DNA from: Leptoclinus maculatus | Lineage: Eukaryota; Chordata; Actinopteri; Perciformes; Stichaeidae | Assembly (NCBI GenBank): GCA_032191485.1 | Contig: JAVDOI010000007.1 | Coordinates: 11,934,680 to 11,998,679 of the forward strand | Length of the DNA: 64,000 bases | Direction of reading: 5' to 3' | Shown: piece by piece, positions 14,982-27,250 of the stretch | How the letters are laid out: each line of letters starts with the position of its first letter | Position numbering within the stretch: position 1 is the stretch's first letter | The notes under the pieces: generated by a model | What the model was told of the DNA's origin: nothing | The model's database searches: none | Seen by the model: only the letters and a program-made list of their open reading frames with translations | Translations under genes and position numbers: made by a program

Positions 14982-17900
14982 GTGCAGACATTTTTGAATT
15001 GTTCTAAACAATCGTATTCCCCCTACTATAACGGTGCTCCAGCAATTTCTGCCATCCTGCTCCAAGTGCAGATAACAATCTATAATTAAAGAGGAGATAT
15101 TAAAAAAAAGTGTCCTCTGTACTATTTTCTTCATGACCATTTGTGTCAGATAGGATTTGCTCTACTTAGGGTTATGAGAAGAGGGGCAGACCAGGACAGT
15201 GTCGCGCTCCTTCTATTTCCAGACCAGTCGGATCCTAAAAACTAACTTTGCTTTGCAGCTAATGACGCTCCTATTAAGCTTTGACAAAATAGGCTGTCGG
15301 GAGTCTGCAGGGAGTTCTTGCAGAGAGCAACACGCTCCACTTCATCTTTACCTAAAAACATCCAGCAGAAAAAGATATGACACGACAAAGATTTGCAGCT
15401 ACTTGCAGAGCCACCATGCTCTGCCTGGCCAGTTCCTTCACAGGATGTCCTCCTATAGATATCATCTCAACAATTAGTAGGCGGGTGTTGTGACACTTTA
15501 AATTAATCTGTTATGCTAATGACCTGACTAGTGTAAAGAGAAAAAGAGAGTGTATTTGTGAATGAGATGATCCAAGAGCTCAAAAAACAAACCTTAATTT
15601 ACCGAATTTTTCCTCCCGGGCACATGGTCAAGCGTCTGTTCATTGCAATCATCCACACGTCAGAGTTGTGCCACAGTAAAGGCAAGGAATTGCATTTCTA
15701 ATCTGCTTTCAGATGAATTTGCCGAATGTTTGCGGTTCTGAACATGTGGTGGAAACACAAACGAGAACACACGAAGTTCCTTGTTTAGTTCCTGAGGTCC
15801 ATGTTTCCTAGCACAATTTGGTTATAATTACCAGGAACAGGTTTGCCAGTTATCGGTTACTTTGCAGGTACGGTGCACATAAGAGTATAAATCTCTAACT
15901 GAAAGACATGGGATTAAAAAGCTCATTAATTAATCGTTTGAATGGCCGACAGGCATCCGTGATCCCTGCTGTCAGCAGCACAACGGGCACATCAATCTAA
16001 TTGAACAGAGTTGGCAGAGCTGTGGTCTGAGGATTCAGGTCAAGGAGCAAAAGGTCAGTGGTTTAGTGACCAGGGGCTCAGTGAGAGGACAGAAGCAGGC
16101 GCATGTCAGTAGCCTTTTACTTATCCTCCTCTAATATGAACTAACCTGTGTAGAATGTGTAAGGGTGCTAGCACACTCGGAATACTCTCCCTCATCTGAC
16201 TGTAAACCACGTGCAAGAAGAAGATGCAGAGAAATCCGTTTCATCTATTGCATAATAACCGCATGACATGAGATCTCATGACAATAAACATTATCGTGTT
16301 ATTTATAGAAACGGCTGACTAACGTTGCGTAGCAGCATGGAGAGTTTTCAGGGAATGTGAAAGCTTCACAAATGCGTAAATAACACAACATCGTCATTGC
16401 TCACCTTTAGTTTATCTTACTGTTTAACTTGAGCCGTTAGCCAAGGAGAAACTCTTTGAAGCTCAGAAACTGAGCGAGTGAGAAAGGACATAACGCAGCC
16501 AGAGGAGAACGGAGACTTTCTCCATGTGTGATGATCACTGGCAGGGGGACACAGCGAGTAGGGGAGGAGCATGGCTGACATCTTTATCCGTACATGGCTC
16601 TTTTTTTTTTTTTTTTACTATTTCCAAGCACCCCACATATCCGTGGATGAAACTGCAGCTATAGCTCTTGTTTCCATCTGGGGGGGGGAGGAAAGCTCTG
16701 CCTGGGGCGGCTCAGATCTGCTCACTCTGCTTGGGCCTCCTCCTCCTCCTCCTGCTGCTGTAACCCACAATGAGCTTCCATTGTGAGGCTGATAAGCTGA
16801 GAGCGGAGACCACGGAAAACTCTGTCCAACTCCTCTTTGCGCTACTAAAAACAGACCCGAGTGCATTGAGGGAACCAGACGCGAGGGAGAGGTTACCACA
16901 TGAGACAGTGTAGACATTTTGGGATGTCCGCAGCAGCGAGACAGCATTATATTTTCAAATGAAAGGCAGGGTTGGCGTCTTGGCTTTAAGCTACAATCAA
17001 TCAGGCTGACAGACACAAAGGGGATGAAGCCTGTGGTTGACATTTCATTGACCGCTTCTTGTTTTATAATACTCCCCCCCCCCTGAAACTTTTCCTCAGG
17101 GCAGCAGGCCAACATGGCAGCAGTGCCTCAAGGGGTGGTCTCTGGCTATTGATTAGGAGGGCAGCCGTGCCTCAAAGCCGTCTTCTCTCGGGTCACGAGG
17201 TCAACGTAGAAAGAAAAGGAAACCGGGGGGAGGGGACCGGGAGTCGCCGCACGATCAGTAAATTAAACTTCTGTTCATCAGAGTTACGGGTGGATGGGTA
17301 AGAGAGTTTACGACAGAAGGCGGGGGGAGGAATTGTTTTGGAGAAACTGTGTGATACTTTACACTGAATCGCATTTAACGCCTCTTATTTATCAGAACCA
17401 AAACATCTTTAAGGGTTTTTTTTGTACGTGTGTGCCTATGGAGGTCAGACATTAATGACCTTACAGCGGCGTTTAAAAATGTTATGCAATTTGCAAGAAA
17501 TTTAAGAAGTGTATAAAACTGAAAAGTAGCTTGTTGGATGCCTGGATGTGAGGTCTGCCTCAGAAGACAAACTTTAGGGAGAAAAAGTCCCTGAGGATAA
17601 ATCGTCTCGGTGAAGAAGTTGGATTGTTGACATCAAGAATTGATGTAGTCTGTCATAACTTTGGGTCAGAATTGGATTATTTATGCAGAAAATATGCGGT
17701 TGGAAATTGTTGTTTCATGAACAATACTGCATATATGTCTGGACAATATTTACATACATTTACTGTATAAACCAACTCAAACATACAGTGGGAATGACAT
17801 AAGAAAACGCATTTTTGGCACAACACAGAAAGTGGCTAATGTAATTTGGCTCGTCTTTGTCAGGTGCAGGAAATATGAATAGCCATTTGATGAACGCAGA

Positions 17901-20900
17901 CAAGGCTTGACTTGTCAGCACAATAAAAGCTGCTTAGTTGTCATTCCTGCCAAACAGTTGATTGTTTTGAATCGCATTGTGTGAGGAAAGCTGGGAAACC
18001 TGCCAGCTGAAGGCCTACAGGCACAAGTGAAAACCCGGGATCAGATAATGTGAAAACAGCACTTAGGTTGTGACTGACCATACATCTTTTAGCTGTTACA
18101 TAGGGCATTTCTTATCACTTTCGTTGTGGATGGTTTATGTCTCACTGCTCTAATTAAGTCAAAATATTTGAGACTTCTAGCTAGTAAACACGAGTGTAAG
18201 CAATGCAGTATCTAAAATACAAAAGTGTCTTTGTAGATGTTTTATGTTGAAGGAAATGCATTGAAAACTTATTTTAGAACTCAAAATACAATCAATGAGT
18301 TATGATGCGCAACAGTGAGTCTAAACTCAACTGAGCACCTTTAATATCTGGAGGGTTATATGGTAATCTGGAATATAATATATGTGGACTTTAGCTGTCT
18401 CCCAAAAATATTGGCTGCATTTTTCCACCACTTACTACAATTACAAACTGAATGAGAGTAAGATAACTTGATCAAAGTCTTAACATGCCTGTTGCAATAA
18501 TGAGAGAGGTGCCATATACTTGGCTCATAATCAAATTAGTGGAGTGGATGTATAAGCAGTGATATCCACTTATAAAACTCCTCTCTGAGCATATCAGTAG
18601 CTGATTTGATCACTCACTAGTGTGCATCCCGTAGAAATTAAGTTTGACAACTTATTCCAACCGATCCATACATATAAAGTAAGTGTAACCAGAAGCAGTC
18701 CCATATAGACCTGAGGAAACATCTTGAGCATATTGAGGCTTTAACAGTGGAAGTGGGTGGAGAACTTAGGACCACATAAAGCTCAGACTGGGACACCTGA
18801 GTCAAGCAAAAGCCACAGCCTGTGAACAGATTGTCGTGGTCAGTCAAAGCTTTGACACAGGAGGGAAAAAGTGAGCCGAAGTGGCAGATGTCCCATTGTA
18901 AGAGAAAGCAGGAAAACAGAAACAGCGAAAGACTTCGCTTAAAGCATGTTTGCGTCCGTCTTAAAAAGCTTTCACCACCGCTAGACACATAAACGGCTTA
19001 GATTCTGCAGATGAACGGGCTGAACACACTCCGGAGCAGATTAGAACAAGTCGACCAGATCAGAGCTTATAACCTCCGTCTTCACTTACTCCTGCACTGA
19101 CCTCGTACCGTCCCATCCCCCAATCTCCTTCCCCTTAATCCAGCCCCACTGGGTGGCAGACAGCAGCATGGCCGAACTGTGTCTGTCTGCCTTCCTGTCT
19201 GTCCATCTGCTGGGCCCCAGCAGAGGTTCAAAGGAATTAAAGTTGTCCAGAAAGTTGCCAAAATCTCTCCAAATCCCCCCCCCCTTGACCCTCCCTTCCA
19301 TTTCACTTTTCCAGCCCAGTTTTTAAATTCATCGGTTTTGCTTTCTCTAATCACAGTCCAGTTCCATTAACACCCTGCACCTCCTAGTAGAACCGTACAG
19401 CTACACACTGGCTCCCATCCAGCTCATTACCCGGCACTCTGAATGACTCATTCACAGGTAGAACAGCCTCAGTGTTAGAGTGGGTTTGATTTAATCAATG
19501 CAATTGAAGAAATTAAGTAAGACAACCGGAGACAATTTACCCTTTGCCAAGTCCCACCCCTCAAACGCAGACTGACCAATCAAATAACTAGATTTTCTTC
19601 ATTTTCAGGCTGGTTTTGTAGATTTCAATCTAGTCATGGTGTAACGTTGTATAATAGCGACACTCGTTACCCGGAGAAGTTGAAAGGAGTTATACGTTTT
19701 TACAAAAAATCTAGTGGAGCTAACAGTAGCAGAGTACTTTAGCAAATCATTAACTAGCGATAGCACTTCTATGCTACGCTAGCAACTGAAGGTTTACTGA
19801 ATGTATACACATGCTGCTTTTACTTGATTGTAACAGTGAATAAAGGCCTATCCAGCTCTATGGGAACAGTGTTAATCATCTTCTGTCTCGATCACCAGGT
19901 GATGTGGTGGTTCACCTTTACACTGGGATGGAGCTTCTATCTTTATCGGTTTAGCCTGTTTTCACTGCTGAATCAGTTTTACGTTCTGAATATAGCGATG
20001 GGTCAACTACACCAGGCTTCTTGTATGGTTTGATCTGATAAAGTGACACTTGAATTGCAGCCGTTCTGTTTGGTTTAGGGATGCAGGGGCATGGATAGGG
20101 GTTGGTTTGGATTTTTGTGTTGATGGGGAGGCGAGGGGGGGGGGGGGGGGCTTTATGGCTACAACGAAAAGCACAGCAGGGAATGTGAAGCCTTGCTTGT
20201 GCTCAGCAGAGTATACTAAAACTGCAAAAAAGGGGTGAGCGGCCACAGATGGTTCTGTCAATAACCATTCACCCACCCATGCAAATGCACAAACTCACAC
20301 CAGTTAAAGTTTTAAAGTTTGCCACACCACCGGGTGGAAACACACTACTGACACACACACAGTGTCAGAAGGAGGGGCAGTGAAGACAGATGGTAAGTGT
20401 GTGGATGGATGCCTGATGTGGAGAGCCAGGGGGCTTTTGGATTCCATTAGTGTTGCAACCTGTAACCCCAACACCTCTGAGAAGCTGTTAAAATTCAGCA
20501 TCATAGAGTGCCAAAAATACATATCATGACTGTTTAGATTAGCTGCAGGCCAGAAGGAGAAGACATTGAGAAAAGTGGAAGGCCCAAAACAGCAGTGGTT
20601 CCCAAGTTGCCATTCACCTTAAGGTATCTAATTTACCCCGGCAGATTTCTGAATGACTTTGCATGCAGAGAGGCACTTCATCGGGTGGCTCCAGCTTGGT
20701 GTTAATGGGACAGAATTTGACCGTCACCAAAGGTCAGGTTATAGTGACAGCTGCGTTCAGCTCGGCTCACGCACATAAACTCCTAATTGACAATATTTAA
20801 TAATCAAGAGAGCAGAGGAGAGCTAAGGACATCGGAGTATGATGGCTCTTCTCAAAGTGTATTTATTCATAAAGATGGAAAAGACTGTTACAAAGCATTG

Positions 20901-21124
20901 GTTAGTACAATCAACCATTATTTCCATCAATCTATTAGTCAATGGATAGAACAAATTGATAACAAGTTTAAAGTTACTGATTGAGTAACACAAGCTGGTT
21001 TCAGCTTCTCTAATATCCTGCTTTTCTCTGTTTTATATATTTAAAAATTGAATACCATCACAAGACATTTGAGGACACAGCTTTGGACTCGAGGAAGTTG
21101 CGATGTGATGGTTTATTTTTAAGT

Positions 21125-21535
21125 TGATGATGACGTTATGAATCAGTTCATTCAAACCGGGAGGCAACCTCTGGTTCTGCCAAGTGAAGCCGATGCGGAA
21201 GTGTCTTATTAAAACGTGCATTCTCTCTACTGACCAGCAGGGGGCGACTCACCCGGTTGCAAAAAGAAGTCAGATTGTATAGAAGTCTATGAGAAAATGA
21301 CTACTTCTCACTTGATTTATTCCCTCAGTAAACATTGTAAACATGAGTTTATGGTCTCAATCACTAGTTTCAAGGATTCTTCAATACACACGATGTTCAT
21401 TTAGTAAATTATGGTCCGGTTGCAAAAAACAACATGGCGGCAAAATCGCTGAGCTCCAGGCTTCAAAACAGCCGTCCACAAACCAATGGGCGACGTCACG
21501 ATGACTACGCCCACTTCTTATATACACAGTCTATG
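21125..21535. repeat. Probable dispersed fish repeat
   Basis: This stretch has the look of an interspersed element: a CAGCAGGGGGCGAC word, GTATAGAAGTCTATGAG, and a closing TATACACAGTCTATG that echoes it. It also has a TGGGCGACGTCACGATGAC segment of a type I associate with repeated teleost sequence. I cannot place ends or a family. Confidence 0.35.
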
Positions 21536-23830
21536 ATTCAAACAATAATTGGTAGAATAATCAATACTATAAGCAAAACAAAACATGAAACTTCTGATGT
21601 GAAATGGCTATTGGCTGTTGTTTCTGTAAAAAGCACTTTGCAAGTGTATTTATTCCACTGAGGAGACTATTTGTTTACGTATTCTTAAGTGTTTATAATC
21701 CAGTATTTTTTTTCAGAAGAACCTTCTAGAGAGAAGGCGGCTTCGGCACACCACGCTCTCCACATGCTGAAGTCTGGTGAAAAGCTGGATTTATTTCAAT
21801 AAAAAAACATGAAAGACCAAAATTACAGTTTGACTCTGCATGATCCCAATCCAGATCCAGATGTCCCATATGTGTGACATCTGGATTGTGTAATGGACAG
21901 TGATCAACACATACATGCTCATCCTCTGCCACGCAATCGAACAACGTTGACTTCCACTGTTACCGAGGTCAATTTAATTACTTTTAACCACAGGACAAAT
22001 CCTATAGAGAGCAGACAACCCAGGCAAATGCATAACATGTCTACCTTTAGACTAGTGCAAAGAAAACATTCAAAATACACATTTAGGTGTTTATTTTTAC
22101 TACTTTGTCTATTTGTGTCTGTAGATTTCTCCTACATTCACCAAAAGTTAGCATTACATAATGTTACTTAAACATAACATTTTGTTAAACTTGCACTACA
22201 AAACATGCAATGTAAGTAATCAACTGGGGAGGTTTCATGGTGATATCTACAAGTTGTTTTTTTCTCCACCTATTCACTTGATGGGTCCTCCCCTTAATTT
22301 GAAAGATAAGTAGACCATAACACCTCGGAGCAGTTTCCTGCCTTTAATCCTCCTGCATACAAACATGAGCAGACCACTGTGCTTGAGTATGCAGCGGGGC
22401 AGGGCTCTGATTTCAAACAGCGGTGAAGGCAGGTCACAGGGGGCCTCCTTTATGATGATCGGGGAGAGGACCCCTGAAGGAGGTTCAAGGGGTCCTGCCA
22501 CCAGAGCCACGACCCCCCCCCCCCCCCCCCCCGGGCCACAAAAAGCAAGCCGCAGCCTGACATCAAACCAACACTCTGCCCAAGAGAGAACACAGCAGGG
22601 TTGCTATGCTCTGATCCACCCGTCCACAGAGAATACCAATGTACCCACAACCTCCCCTTAGTCGGCTTTAAATTACTTAAATTGACTGCAGCCGATGTGC
22701 GCCATAAAGCACAAACAAATTCCACTGTCTTAACCCAATCTTCTTAATGTTTTTGTTTTTCCCAAAACAGGCTGAGTCTTGATGTAGATGCCGATTTTGG
22801 CAATTAGCAAAAATGAAATCCCCTTGCTACAGGGCTTTTTCAATAGAAGAAGAATTGCCTTGAATTGCCTAAATGACATCGATTTTCATTTAATCTGTGG
22901 GAGGTTTAACAAAAAAAAAAGGCTGTTGGAGGTACTTAAGAAGTGGGTGTCAGCTGAATGACAAGTTGGGCTTGAGAACAGTAGTGTCAGCCGTCGTAGA
23001 ACACTACATTAAAAACCTCACATCTACTGCTTTGAATAACAATGCAATAACAATAACAAAAAGATGATTCTCAAAAAACTGCAACTGTTTTGTGTAAATA
23101 TGCATAATGCAGGATGATGGAAAATGTTATGTAAGATGAGCCCAAACTGGCCGCCAGATATTTGCCTAAATATTGTGAGAATTTAAACACATTTTTCAAA
23201 CTGTGAGACAGCAAGGATGCAGGCCAAAAAGATAAAAAAAACATCAGCTCCGGCTGTTTTCTGGGCCGCTTGTTGTTCTACTTCTTGAGTAATCAATGTC
23301 TGTTCACCACAATCTGCCTCTGGCTACCACAGCTACTATGCAGATGTGATCCCACTCATTATCACTGCAAACTCCTAACTCATAAAACACTTCACAGCTG
23401 CAAAATCAGGAGCAGCTCTGAAACAGAATACTTAATGTTGACTGAATGCACTTTCTTCCGCTGCTAACTCTGGCAGCTATTGTTCCAGAACAAACGGGGT
23501 CTGCATCTGCAGGAGTCATCCGACCTGCTAAAGACGGCCATTGTTATGCTCGACAAGAAGCATACATTTTGTAGAGATTCTCCAGTGTGTCTGAAAATAT
23601 CCAACACGATGTCTCTCCATGGTTAATTGCGGTGAGCTGAGTGTGATAGGCTGTCAACGCTAAATGCAACACAAAAGATGAACCTCCTCGGGCACACTCA
23701 AAAATGTCTTAGTTGAAAAAAAAAAAATGTGATTGATAAGAAATAAAGCAACTCACAAACTGAATAACCGCAAGCTATTTGCGATGCAAAAAGAACAAGT
23801 ACGGTACATTATGCAAATAGCTAGACACAA

Positions 23831-23867
23831 CCTGTGAGGATAAAATAAATAATAATATCCTCACAGG
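23831..23867. repeat. Perfect 12-base inverted repeat (hairpin)
   Basis: CCTGTGAGGATA at 23831-23842 is followed, after 13 A/T bases, by its exact complement at 23856-23867. A small hairpin could form in DNA or RNA. It lies in srgap1 intron 1 and no gene model uses it. Confidence 0.7.
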
Positions 23868-25235
23868 AATATTTACAATGCATGACAAGCCTCAGTACAT
23901 AACCCTCAGAATTCAATTCTGCATCTTCAACAAAACAACACGTCGTAACATTGATTCACCGAGGCTCCGGCAGCCCTTTCTAGCAACAGCTTTTCTCAGT
24001 AGCATCAGGTCGCTGTTTATCTCCCCGCTGGGTTCTGCATGACAAATGGGAGGCTTCGTCATCTCTTGGTCAGCATCCCCTGTGACTGAGCATCCTCCTC
24101 TATTACAGGCCGAAAACCTCTGAGTCATCCTCATAGGGTGCTGCACATTCCTTGCAAATGAGAGCGTGTGCTCCACTACATGCAATCTTGTAATTCCTCA
24201 AGCAGCACTGGTGCCCTTTCTTCTCTAGCCCCCGACCCCAGCTAACCTCCCCCCTTTCTTTGGATTTAAGGTTGCATACAGAGGACATGAATAGGTGGTA
24301 TTTCAGCATTTAGAACAGAGCTGGTTGGCTGGGGACCAAATCCCCACGGTTACCCAGAAGCTTCTTTCCTGTGCTGGTCTGTCTGGGAATAAACTAACTC
24401 TGCTCTACATGCATGGGGGGGGCTTGAATGAGACGAGAGAAGTTAGGGTGGCATCATTACGCAGTCTTGCACTCCTCTAAATCACACATAGCATGTGTTA
24501 TGCTTCAGGGTGAAGTCTGTATAAACAGAAAAGGACATAGACAGGTAAATAAAAAATGACCCCACGCGCAATCTAACTGCTCTTCTGAAGTGCCCCTGAG
24601 CAACGCACTGAATCTTAATACAGGTGTGCTGTCTGGACATGTGCTCTCCCCGTCCTTGGTCTCATTACCACGCTGTAATGCTGTGGGAACCGCGCAGTAA
24701 CAGGTTGTTAAACACGTCAACACAATAAAATGCGCCAGACCAAGAAGTGGCAGTAAAACGGTCTGAGTGGAAAAAAAAGATTGTAACTCGATTGGACATC
24801 CAACTAGAAGCTAGCAGATTACTTGATAGGCTTCATGTGTGAAACATGGTGATCTCCTCTATGAGCGTTCACGTGCAAAGCTGCAAAACAAAAGACTACA
24901 GGCCACCCCTGAACTCAATCACCAGTCCTTTTACTTTGCTAATTTAAATTCACACCCTTGCAATGCTCACATAAATAACGTTACCACTAAATTGTTTTAG
25001 GCCCGTGAAGTAATTCTACAGAAATTCAACTTATATGAAGATATGTCCGTGTTAAACATGATTGTTCGCCGTGCAGTAGACACCAATAGTAGGTCACATA
25101 CTGCTAACTTTATTTCTATTTATCACACCACATCACTGGACGACTCATGCAGGTAATCTAACGTTAGCCTTTTCCCAATTAATCTTCCTGCGGCTCCGAC
25201 GAGCATTTCCCAGAGAAGCACTCACTCTGCCTTAC

Positions 25236-25299
25236 CTTTGACTTGACTCTCGTAATCCGCGATGATTTCTTTATCCTTTTTGAACCTCGACGTGGACAT
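25236..25299 (-). CDS. srgap1: srgap1 first coding exon (SLIT-ROBO Rho GTPase-activating protein)
   Basis: Reading the minus strand from the ATG at 25299 gives 21 codons (MSTSRFKKDKEIIADYESQ...) plus one base before a consensus GTAAGG donor at 25235. This is the hallmark N-terminus of the srGAP1/2/3 family, the start of the F-BAR domain. These proteins bend membrane and inactivate Rho-family GTPases downstream of Slit-Robo signalling. The family member is inferred from position: srgap1 follows rxylt1 on the same strand in human 12q14, and here rxylt1 lies just upstream with the same orientation. The exon is one residue shorter than the mammalian version I know (no proline after MST). The remaining exons lie beyond the left edge. 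srgap2 or srgap3 cannot be excluded from 21 residues alone. Confidence 0.85.
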
Positions 25300-25900
25300 T
25301 TTCTGTCTTTTCCCGTCCGAAGCTTGTTGTAAACTTCTTGAGAAAAAAAAAAACTGTCAACCAGCGAGGAGTCCTACAGCAGCGGTCGCATCCCACACAG
25401 GACGAGAAAAAAAATGAACGCGAGGGAAAGAAGAGGCGCGACACAAAATGACACTTTGTTGCAGTTTAACTCTGCAACAAGCTCGACTTGGAGACGGAGG
25501 GAAACGTTGAACGTTAGTTGTTCCTCTTCCCTCTGGATAAACGGTGGATTTAAAGCGGGGCCGATGCGCAATGCTGCTCCAACCAATGAATCCTCTCAAT
25601 GAACAGAGCAGTCGGTGCGGGCGGCGCAACAGCGCTGCCGCTATACCACAGAAGAAGAAAAAAAGACAAGCACGCAAGTTTCAGGGTCTCCGTGACGGGT
25701 TTCCACGGCTCTCTGTAAAGTAGTGGCAACGACCCACCCGGAGGTCTTTAAAGTCGCTCTCAGTAGTGCGGGTGTGTGCTTGTTGGTAGCGGTTTCCAGT
25801 TTTGGACCCGCAAATACACACTCACTTCCCCCCTTGTTCGCTCTCCCTCGACGGTTTCTCCCCCCCCTAACTCCCAGCAGGCTCAGAGGCAGACAGGGCC
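25300..25900 (-). promoter_or_regulatory. srgap1: Putative srgap1 5' UTR and CpG-rich promoter
   Basis: The stretch upstream of the srgap1 start codon is clearly richer in C, G and CpG than its surroundings (for example CGGTGCGGGCGGCGCAACAG near 25613 and CCGGCCGACTG near 25899). This fits a CpG-type promoter of a broadly expressed gene. No TATA box stands out. The start of transcription is not determinable by reading. Confidence 0.5.
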
Positions 25901-27250
25901 GGCCGACTGCAGCACACAGCAGCTGGAGTCAAGCAGGGAGAGGAGAGGAAGGAGAGGGAGGGATCTGCACGCACATAGAGCTAGTGGACACCAGTGGACT
26001 GACACCCCTGCTCCCAAATATAAAGTTTTGTTTAAGTATCCATACAACAGTTGGAACAGATTAAAACGTAGCAAAGTATACGTTACGATTTTCCTTAGTA
26101 TTACTTGTAATGAAAACCAAATTATTTATTTATTCATGTCTTCATACAAACAAATACCCAAGCTTACATGTGGCATTCCAACTAAATTCACATAATGACA
26201 GTAAGGATTTGCTGTTGCTTTTGCCCTTAATTAATCGAAAGAAAAATCACAAACACAGGATCATTTTTTCAAATAAACGGATATCCAGTAATAAATAAGG
26301 GCCCACAGCAGCAGAGGGCCTCTAAACATCCAGGTAAAACATACTCAGTGACCCCGTATTTCCTGGATACACCCATGCACTCATGCACACAAGTAAGCCA
26401 ATATAGCTAATATATTATACATGTATTTTATTGTTAAGAAGTTATTCATATTCCAAAAAGACAATAATTAGTCAAATGCAGATTAAATACATTGTCTTAG
26501 TATAAGTTTAACAAAGATATCCCCATGCTTTTGCTCATTTAACTTCAAAAAGCTTTTACCTTCAGCTGAGATCATTGTAGCCACTAAAAACTACCTGGAC
26601 CACAGCGCCATCTGCAGTGTATAAAAAAGAAATGCACAGGACAAGCACATCCACTCATTTCTCTTCAAGACAACACTCCAATTTATTGGCTTGCACTGTC
26701 AAAAAAAAAAAATCCATGCAGCATACCACTAAAATAAACAGAACAAAGAAGAAAGTCCTTTGTTATGTTTTGATCAGAACATTGTCACATGCCACAGCAA
26801 CAACATCCATTTTCAAGTGGCGTACAAAATAAGAGCTCTAAGCACCATTTTCAAATGAGGCCTAAAAACACTCCTTATTTTTAGTGTTTTTTTAAAAATC
26901 ACAATATGAAGTGTGTACAAACAGATACAAAACATGGTTGAAATAATCTTTGAAATAATGATCTTTCAAAATGCAAAGGCAGTATAATTTAGTATTTCTA
27001 AACGCCTGGACATTCCACCGTTGTAAACATTAACATAATAAACATGAGCCTTTAATGACTAGTAATGGCAGCTTTACAACACACACAAATGGTTTTATAA
27101 TAACCCGCACAAGAATATTACACTGAACATCATCAGGCTCACAACACCAGTAGTATGTCACATTTATCCACCAACCACAAAATAAATTAAACCGATATCG
27201 AACGTCTACCCCTGTATACCTTTTAAATGTTTGTTTGTGAAACGCTCCCG
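25901..27250 (-). other. rxylt1 3' UTR and intergenic spacer
   Basis: A/T-rich sequence between the rxylt1 stop codon and the srgap1 promoter. Candidate minus-strand AATAAA signals lie near 26680 and 26424 (read as TTTATT on the plus strand), so the rxylt1 3' UTR probably ends within this stretch. I see no further gene. Confidence 0.5.

Noticed and set aside
16618..17115. 165-codon minus-strand frame
   Set aside because: Contains poly-G/poly-P low-complexity from a C/T-rich tract and resembles no family; likely chance in C/G-rich DNA.
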